A DNA stretch of 8,940 bases, from contig CALUDF010000112.1 of NCBI GenBank assembly GCA_943914745.1, positions 1-8,940 of the forward strand. Direction: 5' to 3'. Every line of letters starts with the position of its first letter. The stretch's first letter is position 1. This DNA is from an uncultured Bacteriovorax sp. (GTDB taxonomy: Bacteria > Bdellovibrionota > Bacteriovoracia > Bacteriovoracales > Bacteriovoracaceae). The notes below the pieces were generated by a model. The model did not search any database and was not told where the DNA came from. It saw only the letters and a program-made list of their open reading frames with translations. The position numbers were made by a program, and so were the translations under genes. Shown here piece by piece: positions 1 to 6,263 of this stretch.

Positions 1-620
1 GGCGCGGTCATATTGAACTTAAAAATATACGTAATAGCAAAGGCCACAACAGGAGCTAAAAAATCAAAAAACCGGTGTTTGGTTGCTTTATAATTTAAAA
101 AAGCAGGCAAAATGATAAGAATGCTTAAAGCATTGCCCGCATACCATGTCACAAAAGTTGAAAAATACATCTCATCTGCGACAACTTTTAAATAATAGAG
201 ATTCGTCACTCCAATAAGGGCCGAAAAAATGGGCGCTAAGAGCGCAATTAAGCTCACCAAGGCAAGACTTGATTGATACTCAAAATGCTCTTCAATAATG
301 TCTTTAAACGATTGATACAGATAGAGCCCGATATAAGCTTCAGTGACACTGGCCAGGCAAGTGACGATGTTTTGATAGAGGGCCCGGTCATGGCTCAAAC
401 CCAGGACAAATTTTGCAATAAAAATGACCGGTAAATACCGAAGGCCAAAAAATATCAGGATTCCAACCGCTAGACCTGATGGGATAAAAAAGGCCGATGT
501 TTGCCCGGGAGTTTTAGTGATTAAAAGTGAAAACTCGGCAACATAGAAATAAACCACCGCTAAAATCAGCGACGTGATGGCGTATTTAAAAAAGCCTTGG
601 ATGGTTAAATCAGATTTCAT
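1..620 (-). CDS. MASE1-domain membrane sensor protein, N-terminal part (runs off left edge)
   Basis: The minus-strand frame is open from an ATG at 620 to the window edge, giving 206 codons with no stop. It is strongly hydrophobic, with membrane segments at about residues 11-30, 45-72, 83-101, 117-138, 156-174 and 186-201. The stretch FFIPSGLAVGILIFFGLRY (44-62) followed by TWYAGNALSIL (158-168) matches my recollection of the MASE1 integral-membrane sensory domain, which usually sits in front of a GGDEF, EAL or histidine-kinase output. Which output is present here cannot be seen. The start is the first possible one: a TGA lies directly before the ATG in frame (621-623). No good ribosome-binding site is visible upstream. 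The response regulator at 984-1784 reads toward it on the same strand, but a terminator and a 363-base gap separate them, so co-transcription is unlikely. MASE1 assignment is fairly firm; function beyond sensing is unknown. Confidence 0.85.
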   Translation of the reverse strand, partial: MKSDLTIQGFFKYAITSLILAVVYFYVAEFSLLITKTPGQTSAFFIPSGLAVGILIFFGLRYLPVIFIAKFVLGLSHDRALYQNIVTCLASVTEAYIGLYLYQSFKDIIEEHFEYQSSLALVSLIALLAPIFSALIGVTNLYYLKVVADEMYFSTFVTWYAGNALSILIILPAFLNYKATKHRFFDFLAPVVAFAITYIFKFNMTA

Positions 621-725
621 TCAAATATTTTTAACTTATTTTCCGTTAAATGTGATCTTTTTTGTTTAATTTTGGGGTTCTTGAATGATTTGAGGGGCTA
701 TAAAAGGGGTCGAATTTGCCGGAAC

Positions 726-761
726 GCGTCTACCCGATAATGGAAGTTATCGGGTAGACGC
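726..761. repeat. Perfect 15-bp inverted repeat with 6-nt centre
   Basis: The left arm GCGTCTACCCGATAA (726-740) and right arm TTATCGGGTAGACGC (747-761) are exact reverse complements around the centre TGGAAG (741-746). As RNA, a T-G wobble would leave a GGAA loop, which fits the GNRA class. No T-run follows on either strand, so it is not an intrinsic terminator. The inner 11-bp arms around a 6-bp centre have the geometry of a Xer/tyrosine-recombinase crossover site, and a tyrosine recombinase gene starts about 1.1 kb away. However, the right arm (TTATCGGGTAG) departs from the conserved XerD arm of chromosomal dif sites (TTATGTTAA). Other options are an operator, an extragenic palindromic repeat or a structured RNA. 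The repeat itself is certain; its role is not. Confidence 0.9.
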
Positions 762-839
762 TAGTAATGCGAGTTGGCTCATTAACTTTCCAGTCTGACT
801 GTTAGTCATTTAAAACGTTTATGGGCTTACGGCTAGAAA

Positions 840-868
840 TTGTCTAATTTTACGAGAATGGATAAAGT
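840..868 (+). promoter_or_regulatory. Weak sigma70-like promoter facing the 938-972 terminator
   Basis: TTGTCT (840-845), a 17-bp spacer and TAAAGT (863-868) match 8 of 12 consensus positions. Transcription from about 875 would meet the hairpin and T-run ending at 972, giving an RNA of roughly 100 nt. In AT-rich DNA such matches arise by chance, so this is only a candidate. Confidence 0.2.
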
Positions 869-937
869 ACCAGGTGCAAGCTTTGAGCGATCGAAAGAGA
901 TTTGCAGTAAATAACTATTATAAAAAACTATATTCTA

Positions 938-972
938 AAAAAGGCTCAATTATAAAAAGATTGAGCCTTTTT
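938..972 (-). terminator. Intrinsic terminator of the response-regulator gene
   Basis: A 13-bp perfect stem (938-950 with 960-972) encloses a 9-nt loop. Its core is GGCTCAAT/ATTGAGCC, flanked by an A-run on one side and a T-run on the other. Read on the minus strand it lies 11 nt after the response-regulator TAA stop (984-986) and ends in a run of T, the standard Rho-independent layout. The stem is symmetric, so it can also stop plus-strand transcription, with five T before a C. Confidence 0.9.
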
Positions 973-983
973 CAGTTAGCGAA

Positions 984-1784
984 TTATCCCCTCTTTAAAT
1001 GCTTATCCAACGCATATGTAACCTTATCTTCAAATTCATTAAAATCAAATGGCTTGATAACATAGTCCTTAACCCCATACCTCAAAAGAGTCATGATATC
1101 ATCCACGTCATCTCGACCTGTAATGACCATAGTTAAGGCCGATTTCGTGCGCAAGCTAATAGCGCTCTCTTGGATAAATTCAATCAAGTCGATACACGTC
1201 CCATCATCTAAATTCCAATCTAAAAGAAGCAAGTCATACGCTTTGCCGGCCAGGTTTTTTTTAGCCTCTTGGACACTTTTACAAAGATCATATTGCTTAT
1301 GTCCCAAATCATCCAGGTGCATGGAAATAACTTCTAACATCTCAGGGCTATTGTCCAACACCAGCACGTTGAAGACCTCCGGAATAACCGGTGTGAGTTT
1401 TTTCACGATGGCCTTTCTTAGATTCGAAGCAATGTCATCAAAGCTTGTTCTCAGGTCAAAAATATAGTCGGTATCCAGTTCAAGGAATTTTGTATTGATA
1501 CTTTTTAAATTCGACGTGCACAAAGAAACGACAGACTTTTTATAACGCTGGCTTTTTTTTAGTTTATCCGCCAGATCATAGGCCGAGCATTCCTTGTAGG
1601 TCTCCTCTATAACAAAACAATCAACTTTAGGAAGGGAAGCGATGGCCTGTAAAAAATCATCAAAATTCTTCCCAATAATGTAATTCACCTGAGGCGTGAT
1701 CTCCCCTAGTCTCTGGCTAAAATTCATCGCTTCCCTGGCGTCATTGAAGCAAAGGGCGATGTTGATAGTCTGGGACAATGGCAT
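984..1784 (-). CDS. Double-receiver response regulator, no output domain
   Basis: This 266-residue protein has two receiver-like halves. The C-terminal half (about 137-266) is a canonical REC domain: VLVLD with acidic D144, phosphoacceptor D189 in LLLLDW, the switch threonine T222 in VITGRD and K244 in VIKPF. The N-terminal half (about 5-125) has the same alternating pattern but lacks the key residues, with EE (60-61) where the phosphorylated aspartate would be, so it is probably a pseudo-receiver for protein contacts or dimerisation. No DNA-binding, GGDEF or other output domain follows, so it presumably acts by phospho-dependent protein-protein interaction or phosphotransfer. The start is supported by AGGAGAG (1791-1797), 6 nt upstream of the ATG. 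It diverges from the recombinase gene, sharing a 79-bp upstream region, and ends at a strong terminator. No cognate kinase is visible unless the MASE1 protein carries one. Confidence 0.9.
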   Translation of the reverse strand: MPLSQTINIALCFNDAREAMNFSQRLGEITPQVNYIIGKNFDDFLQAIASLPKVDCFVIEETYKECSAYDLADKLKKSQRYKKSVVSLCTSNLKSINTKFLELDTDYIFDLRTSFDDIASNLRKAIVKKLTPVIPEVFNVLVLDNSPEMLEVISMHLDDLGHKQYDLCKSVQEAKKNLAGKAYDLLLLDWNLDDGTCIDLIEFIQESAISLRTKSALTMVITGRDDVDDIMTLLRYGVKDYVIKPFDFNEFEDKVTYALDKHLKRG

Positions 1785-1806
1785 GGACTTCTCTCCTATT
1801 CAAAAT

Positions 1807-1836
1807 TTGCCTGTTTTAAAAGCTCTTTATTATCAT
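1807..1836 (+). promoter_or_regulatory. Candidate promoter of the tyrosine recombinase gene
   Basis: TTGCCT (1807-1812), an 18-bp spacer and TATCAT (1831-1836) form a moderate sigma70-like match 27 bp before the preferred ATG. Its -10 overlaps the -10 of the opposing promoter, so the two genes may compete for polymerase if both are real. Confidence 0.3.
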
Positions 1837-1861
1837 ATCGCATGTTATACAATTAAGTTAA
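1832..1861 (-). promoter_or_regulatory. Candidate promoter of the response-regulator gene
   Basis: On the minus strand, TTAACT (1856-1861) and TATGAT (1832-1837) are separated by 18 bp. The -10 element matches 5 of 6 consensus positions and lies 47 bp before the start codon, with a good ribosome-binding site in between. It overlaps the likely promoter zone of the divergent recombinase gene. Confidence 0.35.
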
Positions 1862-1863
1862 CC

Positions 1864-2853
1864 ATGAATCTTCCAGCTAAAAAAAATAATGATTCTCTTA
1901 AGATTTTCCAGAGTGAATCTTCATTCAACTCTGAGCTGGAATATGAATTCTTCAACAATTTTGAGTCCCCTCATACCCGCAAATCTTACCGCCTGGATAT
2001 CACCCAATTCTTTGAGTTTTTAAGGGATAATTTTAAAGACGTGCGCGGTTATCAGGATATCAAACGCGTGCAAGTTGTGGCCTTTAGAAACTGGCTCACT
2101 GACAACAATTTGGCCCCTAAGACAATCAATAGAAAGATAGCGGCGAACTCAAGTTTTTTTGATTTTTTGATTGAAAAAAGCATGATTCAATTCAATCCGT
2201 GCTCTTCTATTAAGCGCCCTCGTCAGGAAGTTATTCAGCCGACAAATGACTTAAGCGATGAGGAAATCGGCTCTCTTTTAGGACTGGTAGATGAATTAAA
2301 AGGCGCAGGCCTTCTTCATAAAGCCGTCATCTACACGCTCTTTACCACTGGTATTCGCAAGGCCGAGCTCATCAACTTAAGAAGAAAAAATTTCTATAGC
2401 AAAGACTCTCATTACGTCATCGAAGTGCGCGCCAAGGGTGGAAAACAACTCACTAAAGTTGTGCACCCAAAATGTGCTGAAATTATCCTGGACTACATCG
2501 CTTTCCTGGAGAGCTCCGGAGAGTCCGTGCACCCCGAAGACTGGATTTTTAGGCCTTCAAAAAACCCTTTGGAGCCAGACAATATCATTAAGCCCCTAAA
2601 TCCAAAGTCTGTGGATTACATCATCAAAACATGGTGTAAAAAGGCCGGAATCAATCACAGGATTTCCCCTCACTCGGCTAGGGCAAGTTATATTGGGTCG
2701 GCCTTAGACGCTGGAATTGACCTCTATAAAATCTCTAAGGACGTGGGGCACGCTTCTGTGAAGACCACTGAGGAATACAATAAAAGGCGCCAAAAGCTCT
2801 CAGAAAGCCCGGTTTTTGGATTGGGGTTTATGAAGACTAAAAAAGAGTCTTAA
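1864..2853 (+). CDS. Tyrosine recombinase/integrase, XerC/XerD-like
   Basis: The 329-residue product cuts and rejoins DNA through a tyrosine. The N-terminal core-binding (SAM-like) domain covers about residues 22-118, including SPHTRKSYRLDITQF and NRKIAANSSFFDFL. The catalytic domain (about 128-310) carries the full active-site set: R165 in TTGIRKAEL, K191 in VRAKGGK, H270-S-A-R273, H296 in DVGHAS and nucleophile Y305 in TTEEYNKRR. Its length is close to Xer proteins (about 300), with a short extra N-terminus and a tail. The frame stays open upstream to 1696, but that part lies antisense within the response regulator; ATG 1864 is preferred because it follows the divergent intergenic region and its sequence looks natural. 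Its ribosome-binding site is poor. No phage genes or direct att repeats flank it, so it could be a housekeeping Xer protein or a solitary integrase. Family certain, substrate unknown. Confidence 0.9.
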   Translation: MNLPAKKNNDSLKIFQSESSFNSELEYEFFNNFESPHTRKSYRLDITQFFEFLRDNFKDVRGYQDIKRVQVVAFRNWLTDNNLAPKTINRKIAANSSFFDFLIEKSMIQFNPCSSIKRPRQEVIQPTNDLSDEEIGSLLGLVDELKGAGLLHKAVIYTLFTTGIRKAELINLRRKNFYSKDSHYVIEVRAKGGKQLTKVVHPKCAEIILDYIAFLESSGESVHPEDWIFRPSKNPLEPDNIIKPLNPKSVDYIIKTWCKKAGINHRISPHSARASYIGSALDAGIDLYKISKDVGHASVKTTEEYNKRRQKLSESPVFGLGFMKTKKES

Positions 2854-2944
2854 AAAGCTAAAAAACTGCCACGATTAATGGGCAGGCCCAAGCAGATTTC
2901 CCTTCCATATTTGAGTTTTTTTCAGGAATAACCGATAAGTTTGA

Positions 2945-2950
2945 TACAAT
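2945..2950 (+). promoter_or_regulatory. -10-like TACAAT just before the secreted-protein gene
   Basis: TACAAT matches 5 of 6 positions of a -10 element and lies only 7 bp before ATG 2958 and 16 bp before ATG 2967. No good -35 sits at the right distance. If used, the transcript would start at or within a few bases of the start codon, so the mRNA would be leaderless or nearly so. This fits the absence of a good ribosome-binding site. Confidence 0.3.
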
Positions 2951-2966
2951 AATCCTAATGGGGACT

Positions 2967-4694
2967 ATGAAAGTATCAATCATTCTGGCATTCACTCTCC
3001 TGAACTCATTTACTTTTGCGGCAAGTGAGAAAAAAGCTGCGGAAAAATCTGGGGTCCAGGGTGATATTGTCGTCAGCAATACCCTACAAAAGATGCTTGA
3101 TATTCAAGGGGTAAAACCCATTTATGAAACCTGTAAAAAGGATTATCCAGATGCTCTCACTAATCCGGATAAGGCCGAACAACTCCCACAATGCATCTGG
3201 GAGGGCGTAAAGAAAAATTCAGACTTAAAAAAGCAAGTCATGCAGATCTACGCTGACACTAATAAATCCGAAAACACAAATGGGCGCTCGCCGGCAAGCT
3301 CAAAAACCAATATGGTGACTTCAACCAAATCTGTCACCACGGACTATTCAAGTGATCCTTCCGTTAAAGCGTTAAGTGATTTTTACGGCAAGAAACTTGA
3401 TGAAATCCTCAATCCGAATGCAGGCCTTACTGAAGAAGAAAGAAAAAAGAACATCATCCTGACTGTCGATCACCGAAAATTTATTGATTTGTATAAGTCA
3501 GAGCTAGGAAAAACAATCATCAGTGCTTTTACGTCTTATTGTTTGGATACTTATGCCCAAAGCTGTTCAGACGGTCTTTGTTTAATCAAAAAAAATGAAA
3601 GGGACATGAATGATGATCGCAAAACGAATATCGAAAGCTTAAAGAATATCAACTTAGACTTAAATGCAAGCCACGCGACGAAATGGAATAACTGCATTTT
3701 CAGCGTGACGAAAGTTTGCGATGGTCCCCAGCCTTCAAGCAGCTCTGCTGACCCTGATGACTTTAAGTACTCTCAACAGCGCGCCTGCCTCATCGTTGAC
3801 TACGTCAAGGTGGCCAGAAAAAATATCCAGGTGGCCGACACTCAAAAAGATTTTTATGACAAACTGGCAAAAGAAGGCACGGTTAGAATCGACTCCAACA
3901 TGAAGATCATTGAAGATGGCGAAAAAGCTTCTTCTGACTCCATTTTAAAGATCACTAAAAAAGACATCCAGGACTCACTAAAAGATCCTATGCAGGAAAA
4001 CCTAAGTGAAATGGATGCCTGTTACGATGCAAAAACAGACACAATTAAAAACGTCGAAGCCTGCAAGCAGTTTCTAAGCACGAACAAAAACGCCAACGAA
4101 GCAGCTTTGGCCGAACTTGGTATGCGCCAAATCGCTCAAGAAGAAATGCTTACTGAAGAGTTGCAGTCTGATGACAAAGTCAGAGAATATCTCAAAGAAG
4201 AAGGATATAAAGACGAAGACATTCAAAAGATGACGGCCTCAAAAGACTCCATTGAGGATATCAGGCAACAGATTTTAAATCGCTTTAAAAACGAAAAAGA
4301 GGCCATCATTAAAGAGATGGCAGCTAAAATTCAAGACAAGACCTCAACCGAAGAAGGTAAGATTGATGCCAAGGATATTAGTAAGCTCTCAAAGATCAGA
4401 GAAGATTTAAGCCAAAGATCCACAGATCTCTCCAGCCTCATGCAGTTTAGTAACATTGTCTCTTCTTATTTGCAGACCAATAATGAGGCCACAAAAGAGA
4501 AATCGCGTAACACTGCTTCCCTTTTTGCTGAGGCCAATTCAATGGATGGAGACGATAAGAAGGCCTTGCAAGAACAGATTAAAAAAGCTGGCCTAAAAGA
4601 AAACAAGGATAAAAAAGACTCTACGAGTTCCGTTAACTTGGAAGTTGGAGAGCTTAATAAGTCTTTCATCAAGTACGATACAAAAGACCCGTAA
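2967..4694 (+). CDS. Secreted Cys-rich, coiled-coil-rich protein of unknown function
   Basis: I do not recognise this 575-residue protein. It starts with a Sec signal peptide, MKVSIILAFTLLNSFTFA, with likely cleavage before ASEKK; there is no lipobox cysteine, so the mature form is probably free in the periplasm or outside. The N-terminal and central part contains ten cysteines (residues 56, 76, 192, 200, 205, 243, 251, 274, 352 and 366), an even number that suits disulfide pairing. After a low-complexity Ser/Thr linker (about 100-130) come charged helical segments, and the part after 366 has no Cys and is rich in Lys/Glu/Asp/Gln, suggesting long helices or coiled coil. It is very hydrophilic with no second membrane segment. 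An upstream in-frame ATG (2958) would add MGT before the signal peptide; 2967 gives a cleaner signal sequence, but neither has a good ribosome-binding site. Its stop is two bases from that of the convergent lipoprotein gene. Confidence 0.8.
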   Translation: MKVSIILAFTLLNSFTFAASEKKAAEKSGVQGDIVVSNTLQKMLDIQGVKPIYETCKKDYPDALTNPDKAEQLPQCIWEGVKKNSDLKKQVMQIYADTNKSENTNGRSPASSKTNMVTSTKSVTTDYSSDPSVKALSDFYGKKLDEILNPNAGLTEEERKKNIILTVDHRKFIDLYKSELGKTIISAFTSYCLDTYAQSCSDGLCLIKKNERDMNDDRKTNIESLKNINLDLNASHATKWNNCIFSVTKVCDGPQPSSSSADPDDFKYSQQRACLIVDYVKVARKNIQVADTQKDFYDKLAKEGTVRIDSNMKIIEDGEKASSDSILKITKKDIQDSLKDPMQENLSEMDACYDAKTDTIKNVEACKQFLSTNKNANEAALAELGMRQIAQEEMLTEELQSDDKVREYLKEEGYKDEDIQKMTASKDSIEDIRQQILNRFKNEKEAIIKEMAAKIQDKTSTEEGKIDAKDISKLSKIREDLSQRSTDLSSLMQFSNIVSSYLQTNNEATKEKSRNTASLFAEANSMDGDDKKALQEQIKKAGLKENKDKKDSTSSVNLEVGELNKSFIKYDTKDP

Positions 4695-4696
4695 GC

Positions 4697-5392
4697 CTAG
4701 TTCTGAACCCTATTAAAATTCTGATAAAATTCTGAGTAAGTGTCGCCGCCCAATGAGCAGGTCTCATAAGAAGAATAAGACTCATCCATTCCAAGAATTT
4801 GACTTGATTGCTGTATGCTGTTTTGGGTTCTGACCTTAAAAGAGTCTGCCCCACTGATGAGCATTTTCCCCTGATAAAGTGAGAAGTATTTTAGAGTGTA
4901 AGAGTCTAGTGTGTCGCGGAAGAAATGAACCTGGATTTTAGAAGTTCCTGACGTCGTCGTGTTGCTGATGACTTCATTGTTTTGGATTTTTGTACACAGT
5001 GTGGCCAGGAAACCTGAATCCATCGTCTGGACTTGAGTTTCAAATTCATTTGAAGATGTCGGCTGATAAACAAGCCCACTTCCACTCAGGGCCAAAGTTC
5101 CACTGGCCGAATATGTCGATCTACTCTGTCCGCACTTTTTAGAATCGACATTAAAGAAAAAGGTCTTACCTAAATAAACAGAAGTGCGAAAGTTTGTCCC
5201 CTTAGATTGATAGGCATAACAAATTCTTGTTGCGATTGCCCTCTCTTCTGTGGTCAAATTGGCGACACTCTCCATCTGAGTCGTTGCTGAAAAGGTTGCC
5301 TCCGGGGTTCTGCCGGATTGGTTGCCACAACCTGATGCAAGTAGTGTGAGTGAGATAAAAAATAAGAAATGTCGATTGATAAGTTTTCTCAT
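4697..5392 (-). CDS. Putative lipoprotein of unknown function
   Basis: The 231-residue product has a lipoprotein signal: positively charged MRKLINRH, a hydrophobic stretch and a lipobox ASGC with the lipidated cysteine at residue 22. Mature residues begin GNQS, without an Asp at +2, so outer-membrane sorting would be expected under the E. coli rule. A Ser/Thr/Gly-rich body follows, with beta-type segments (for example SVYLGKTFFFNV and IQVHFFRD) and four further cysteines (58, 87, 133, 212) that could form two disulfides. No family is recognised. The start is supported by AGAGG at 5397-5401, four nt upstream. It diverges from mnmD across 44 bp and converges on the secreted Cys-rich gene, with no terminator between the two stop codons. 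A role in the cell envelope is inferred only from export. Confidence 0.8.
   Translation of the reverse strand: MRKLINRHFLFFISLTLLASGCGNQSGRTPEATFSATTQMESVANLTTEERAIATRICYAYQSKGTNFRTSVYLGKTFFFNVDSKKCGQSRSTYSASGTLALSGSGLVYQPTSSNEFETQVQTMDSGFLATLCTKIQNNEVISNTTTSGTSKIQVHFFRDTLDSYTLKYFSLYQGKMLISGADSFKVRTQNSIQQSSQILGMDESYSSYETCSLGGDTYSEFYQNFNRVQN
4714..4735. repeat. Exact 11-bp tandem repeat in the lipoprotein C-terminus
   Basis: TAAAATTCTGA occurs twice without a gap (4714-4724 and 4725-4735). It lies in the last codons of the lipoprotein gene. Because 11 is not a multiple of three, gain or loss of one copy would shift the frame and change the C-terminal residues. Confidence 0.8.
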
Positions 5393-5436
5393 AAGACCTC
5401 TATCGACATTCCTGGCAATATATTTACGGAACCCCC

Positions 5437-6219
5437 ATGAACTTTACTGGAAAACTCGGGCAATATAAAATCATCCAAACAGAAGACAACACCATAACCG
5501 TCTACTCTGAGTATTTTGATGAAGCCTGCCATAATCTCTCGGGAGCTTATCATGAGACCCTCTACAACTATATTTCAGGGTGCCAAATACCTGAGCAACT
5601 AAGTTCAAGAGAAGATGTCCATGTTCTCGATGTGGGTTTTGGTATTGGGCTAGGTCTTAAGGCGCTCATTGAAACTTCTCATAACCTTCTCAAAGATCTC
5701 TCCTCGCCATCTCTTAAAAATTTTTCCTACACTTCAATTGAGCTCGATGAAGATCTCTTTCTTTGGTCAGTTAAGGAAAATTTTCCAGCTATGACGTTTA
5801 GTAAATCCCAGAACGTCTATGAAGCCCAAGTGAGTGTCTCTTCTGGTGTGAACTTAAAGATCTCGGTCTATATTGGTGATGGAAGAAAAACCCTTCCCGA
5901 AGCACACGCCCATGGGGCTCTTCCTCTTATGAGTGCTATTTTCCAGGACGCTTTTTCTCCCAAAAAAAATCCGACTCTTTGGACTCTGGAATGGTTTGAT
6001 ACCCTCAAGATGATGTCTCACCCCGAAGTTTACCTCTCAACTTACAGCTCCTCGGTGAGTATCAGAAAAACGATGCTGGCCTCAGGGTGGAAGATTGAAA
6101 ACGCCAAAGGTTTCGGCCAGAAAAAGACCATGACCAAGGCGCGCCTCAGGGGAGAAACCGACCCTAACCTCTCGGCAGAACTCTCCAGGTCTAAAGCACT
6201 TGAATTAAGAGACATCTAG
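5437..6219 (+). CDS. mnmD: MnmD-type (DUF752) tRNA wobble-uridine methyltransferase
   Basis: This 260-residue protein corresponds to the methyltransferase half of MnmC, which uses S-adenosylmethionine to methylate 5-aminomethyl(-2-thio)uridine at tRNA position 34 to the methylaminomethyl form. Visible family features are SGAYHETLYNY near the N-terminus (35-45), the SAM-binding loop LDVGFGIGLG (64-73), acidic SIELDED (100-106), GDGRKTLPEA (147-156), the signature DAFSPKKNPTLWT (171-183), the strand YLSTYSSS (199-206) followed by VSIRKTMLASGW (207-218), and GFGQKKTM (225-232). The FAD-dependent oxidase half of bifunctional MnmC is absent, as in stand-alone MnmD proteins; the protein ends naturally. 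Only a weak ribosome-binding site (ACGGA, 5426-5430) precedes the ATG. It diverges from the lipoprotein gene and is followed 44 nt later by the HD-domain gene, with no evident functional link. Confidence 0.88.
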   Translation: MNFTGKLGQYKIIQTEDNTITVYSEYFDEACHNLSGAYHETLYNYISGCQIPEQLSSREDVHVLDVGFGIGLGLKALIETSHNLLKDLSSPSLKNFSYTSIELDEDLFLWSVKENFPAMTFSKSQNVYEAQVSVSSGVNLKISVYIGDGRKTLPEAHAHGALPLMSAIFQDAFSPKKNPTLWTLEWFDTLKMMSHPEVYLSTYSSSVSIRKTMLASGWKIENAKGFGQKKTMTKARLRGETDPNLSAELSRSKALELRDI

Positions 6220-6227
6220 GCTAAAAT
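6200..6227 (+). promoter_or_regulatory. Candidate promoter of the HD-domain gene, overlapping the mnmD stop
   Basis: TTGAAT (6200-6205), a 16-bp spacer and TAAAAT (6222-6227) match 9 of 12 sigma70 consensus positions. Initiation near 6234 would give a leader of about 30 nt carrying AAGGA (6254-6258) before ATG 6264. It suggests the HD gene can be transcribed independently of mnmD. Confidence 0.35.
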
Positions 6228-6263
6228 AGAATAGACACCTAAAATGCTTTATGAAGGATGTGT

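Larger units (their letters stand above)
621..983. other. Intergenic gap with no convincing gene
   Basis: This stretch separates the MASE1 gene start from the response-regulator stop. No reading frame in it has a plausible start, ribosome-binding site and composition; the one ATG-initiated frame near its end crosses the terminator hairpin and runs antisense into the response regulator. What it does hold is a perfect inverted repeat (726-761), a weak promoter-like sequence pointing right (840-868), a small 5-bp hairpin TGACT-GTT-AGTCA (796-808) and an intrinsic terminator (938-972). Its length leaves room for a small RNA or for the promoter region of the MASE1 gene. Confidence 0.6.

Noticed and set aside
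726..761. The palindrome as the chromosomal dif site
   Set aside because: The right arm is TTATCGGGTAG and lacks the conserved XerD arm TTATGTTAA; both arms are identical, which true dif sites are not.
726..761. The palindrome as an intrinsic terminator
   Set aside because: No T-run follows the stem on either strand.
765..860. Integron attC-like site near the recombinase
   Set aside because: No paired RYYYAAC/GTTRRRY core motifs with the proper arrangement were found.
874..1065. Plus-strand open frame of 63 codons
   Set aside because: It runs through the terminator hairpin and then antisense through the response-regulator gene, with no ribosome-binding site.
1696..1863. N-terminal 56-codon extension of the tyrosine recombinase
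   Set aside because: It lies antisense to the well-supported start of the response regulator and across the shared promoter region; the Xer-like protein is complete from 1864.
2833..2851. AAGACT/AGTCTT hairpin at the recombinase stop codon as a terminator
   Set aside because: The stem is only 6 bp and AT-rich, and it is followed by A rather than T on the coding strand.
2866..2885. CTGCC/GGCAG inverted repeat after the recombinase as a terminator
   Set aside because: A 5-bp stem with a 10-nt loop and no T-run is too weak.
2858..3079. Minus-strand open frame opposite the signal-peptide region
   Set aside because: It is a shadow of the secreted-protein gene, with no recognisable domain or ribosome-binding site.
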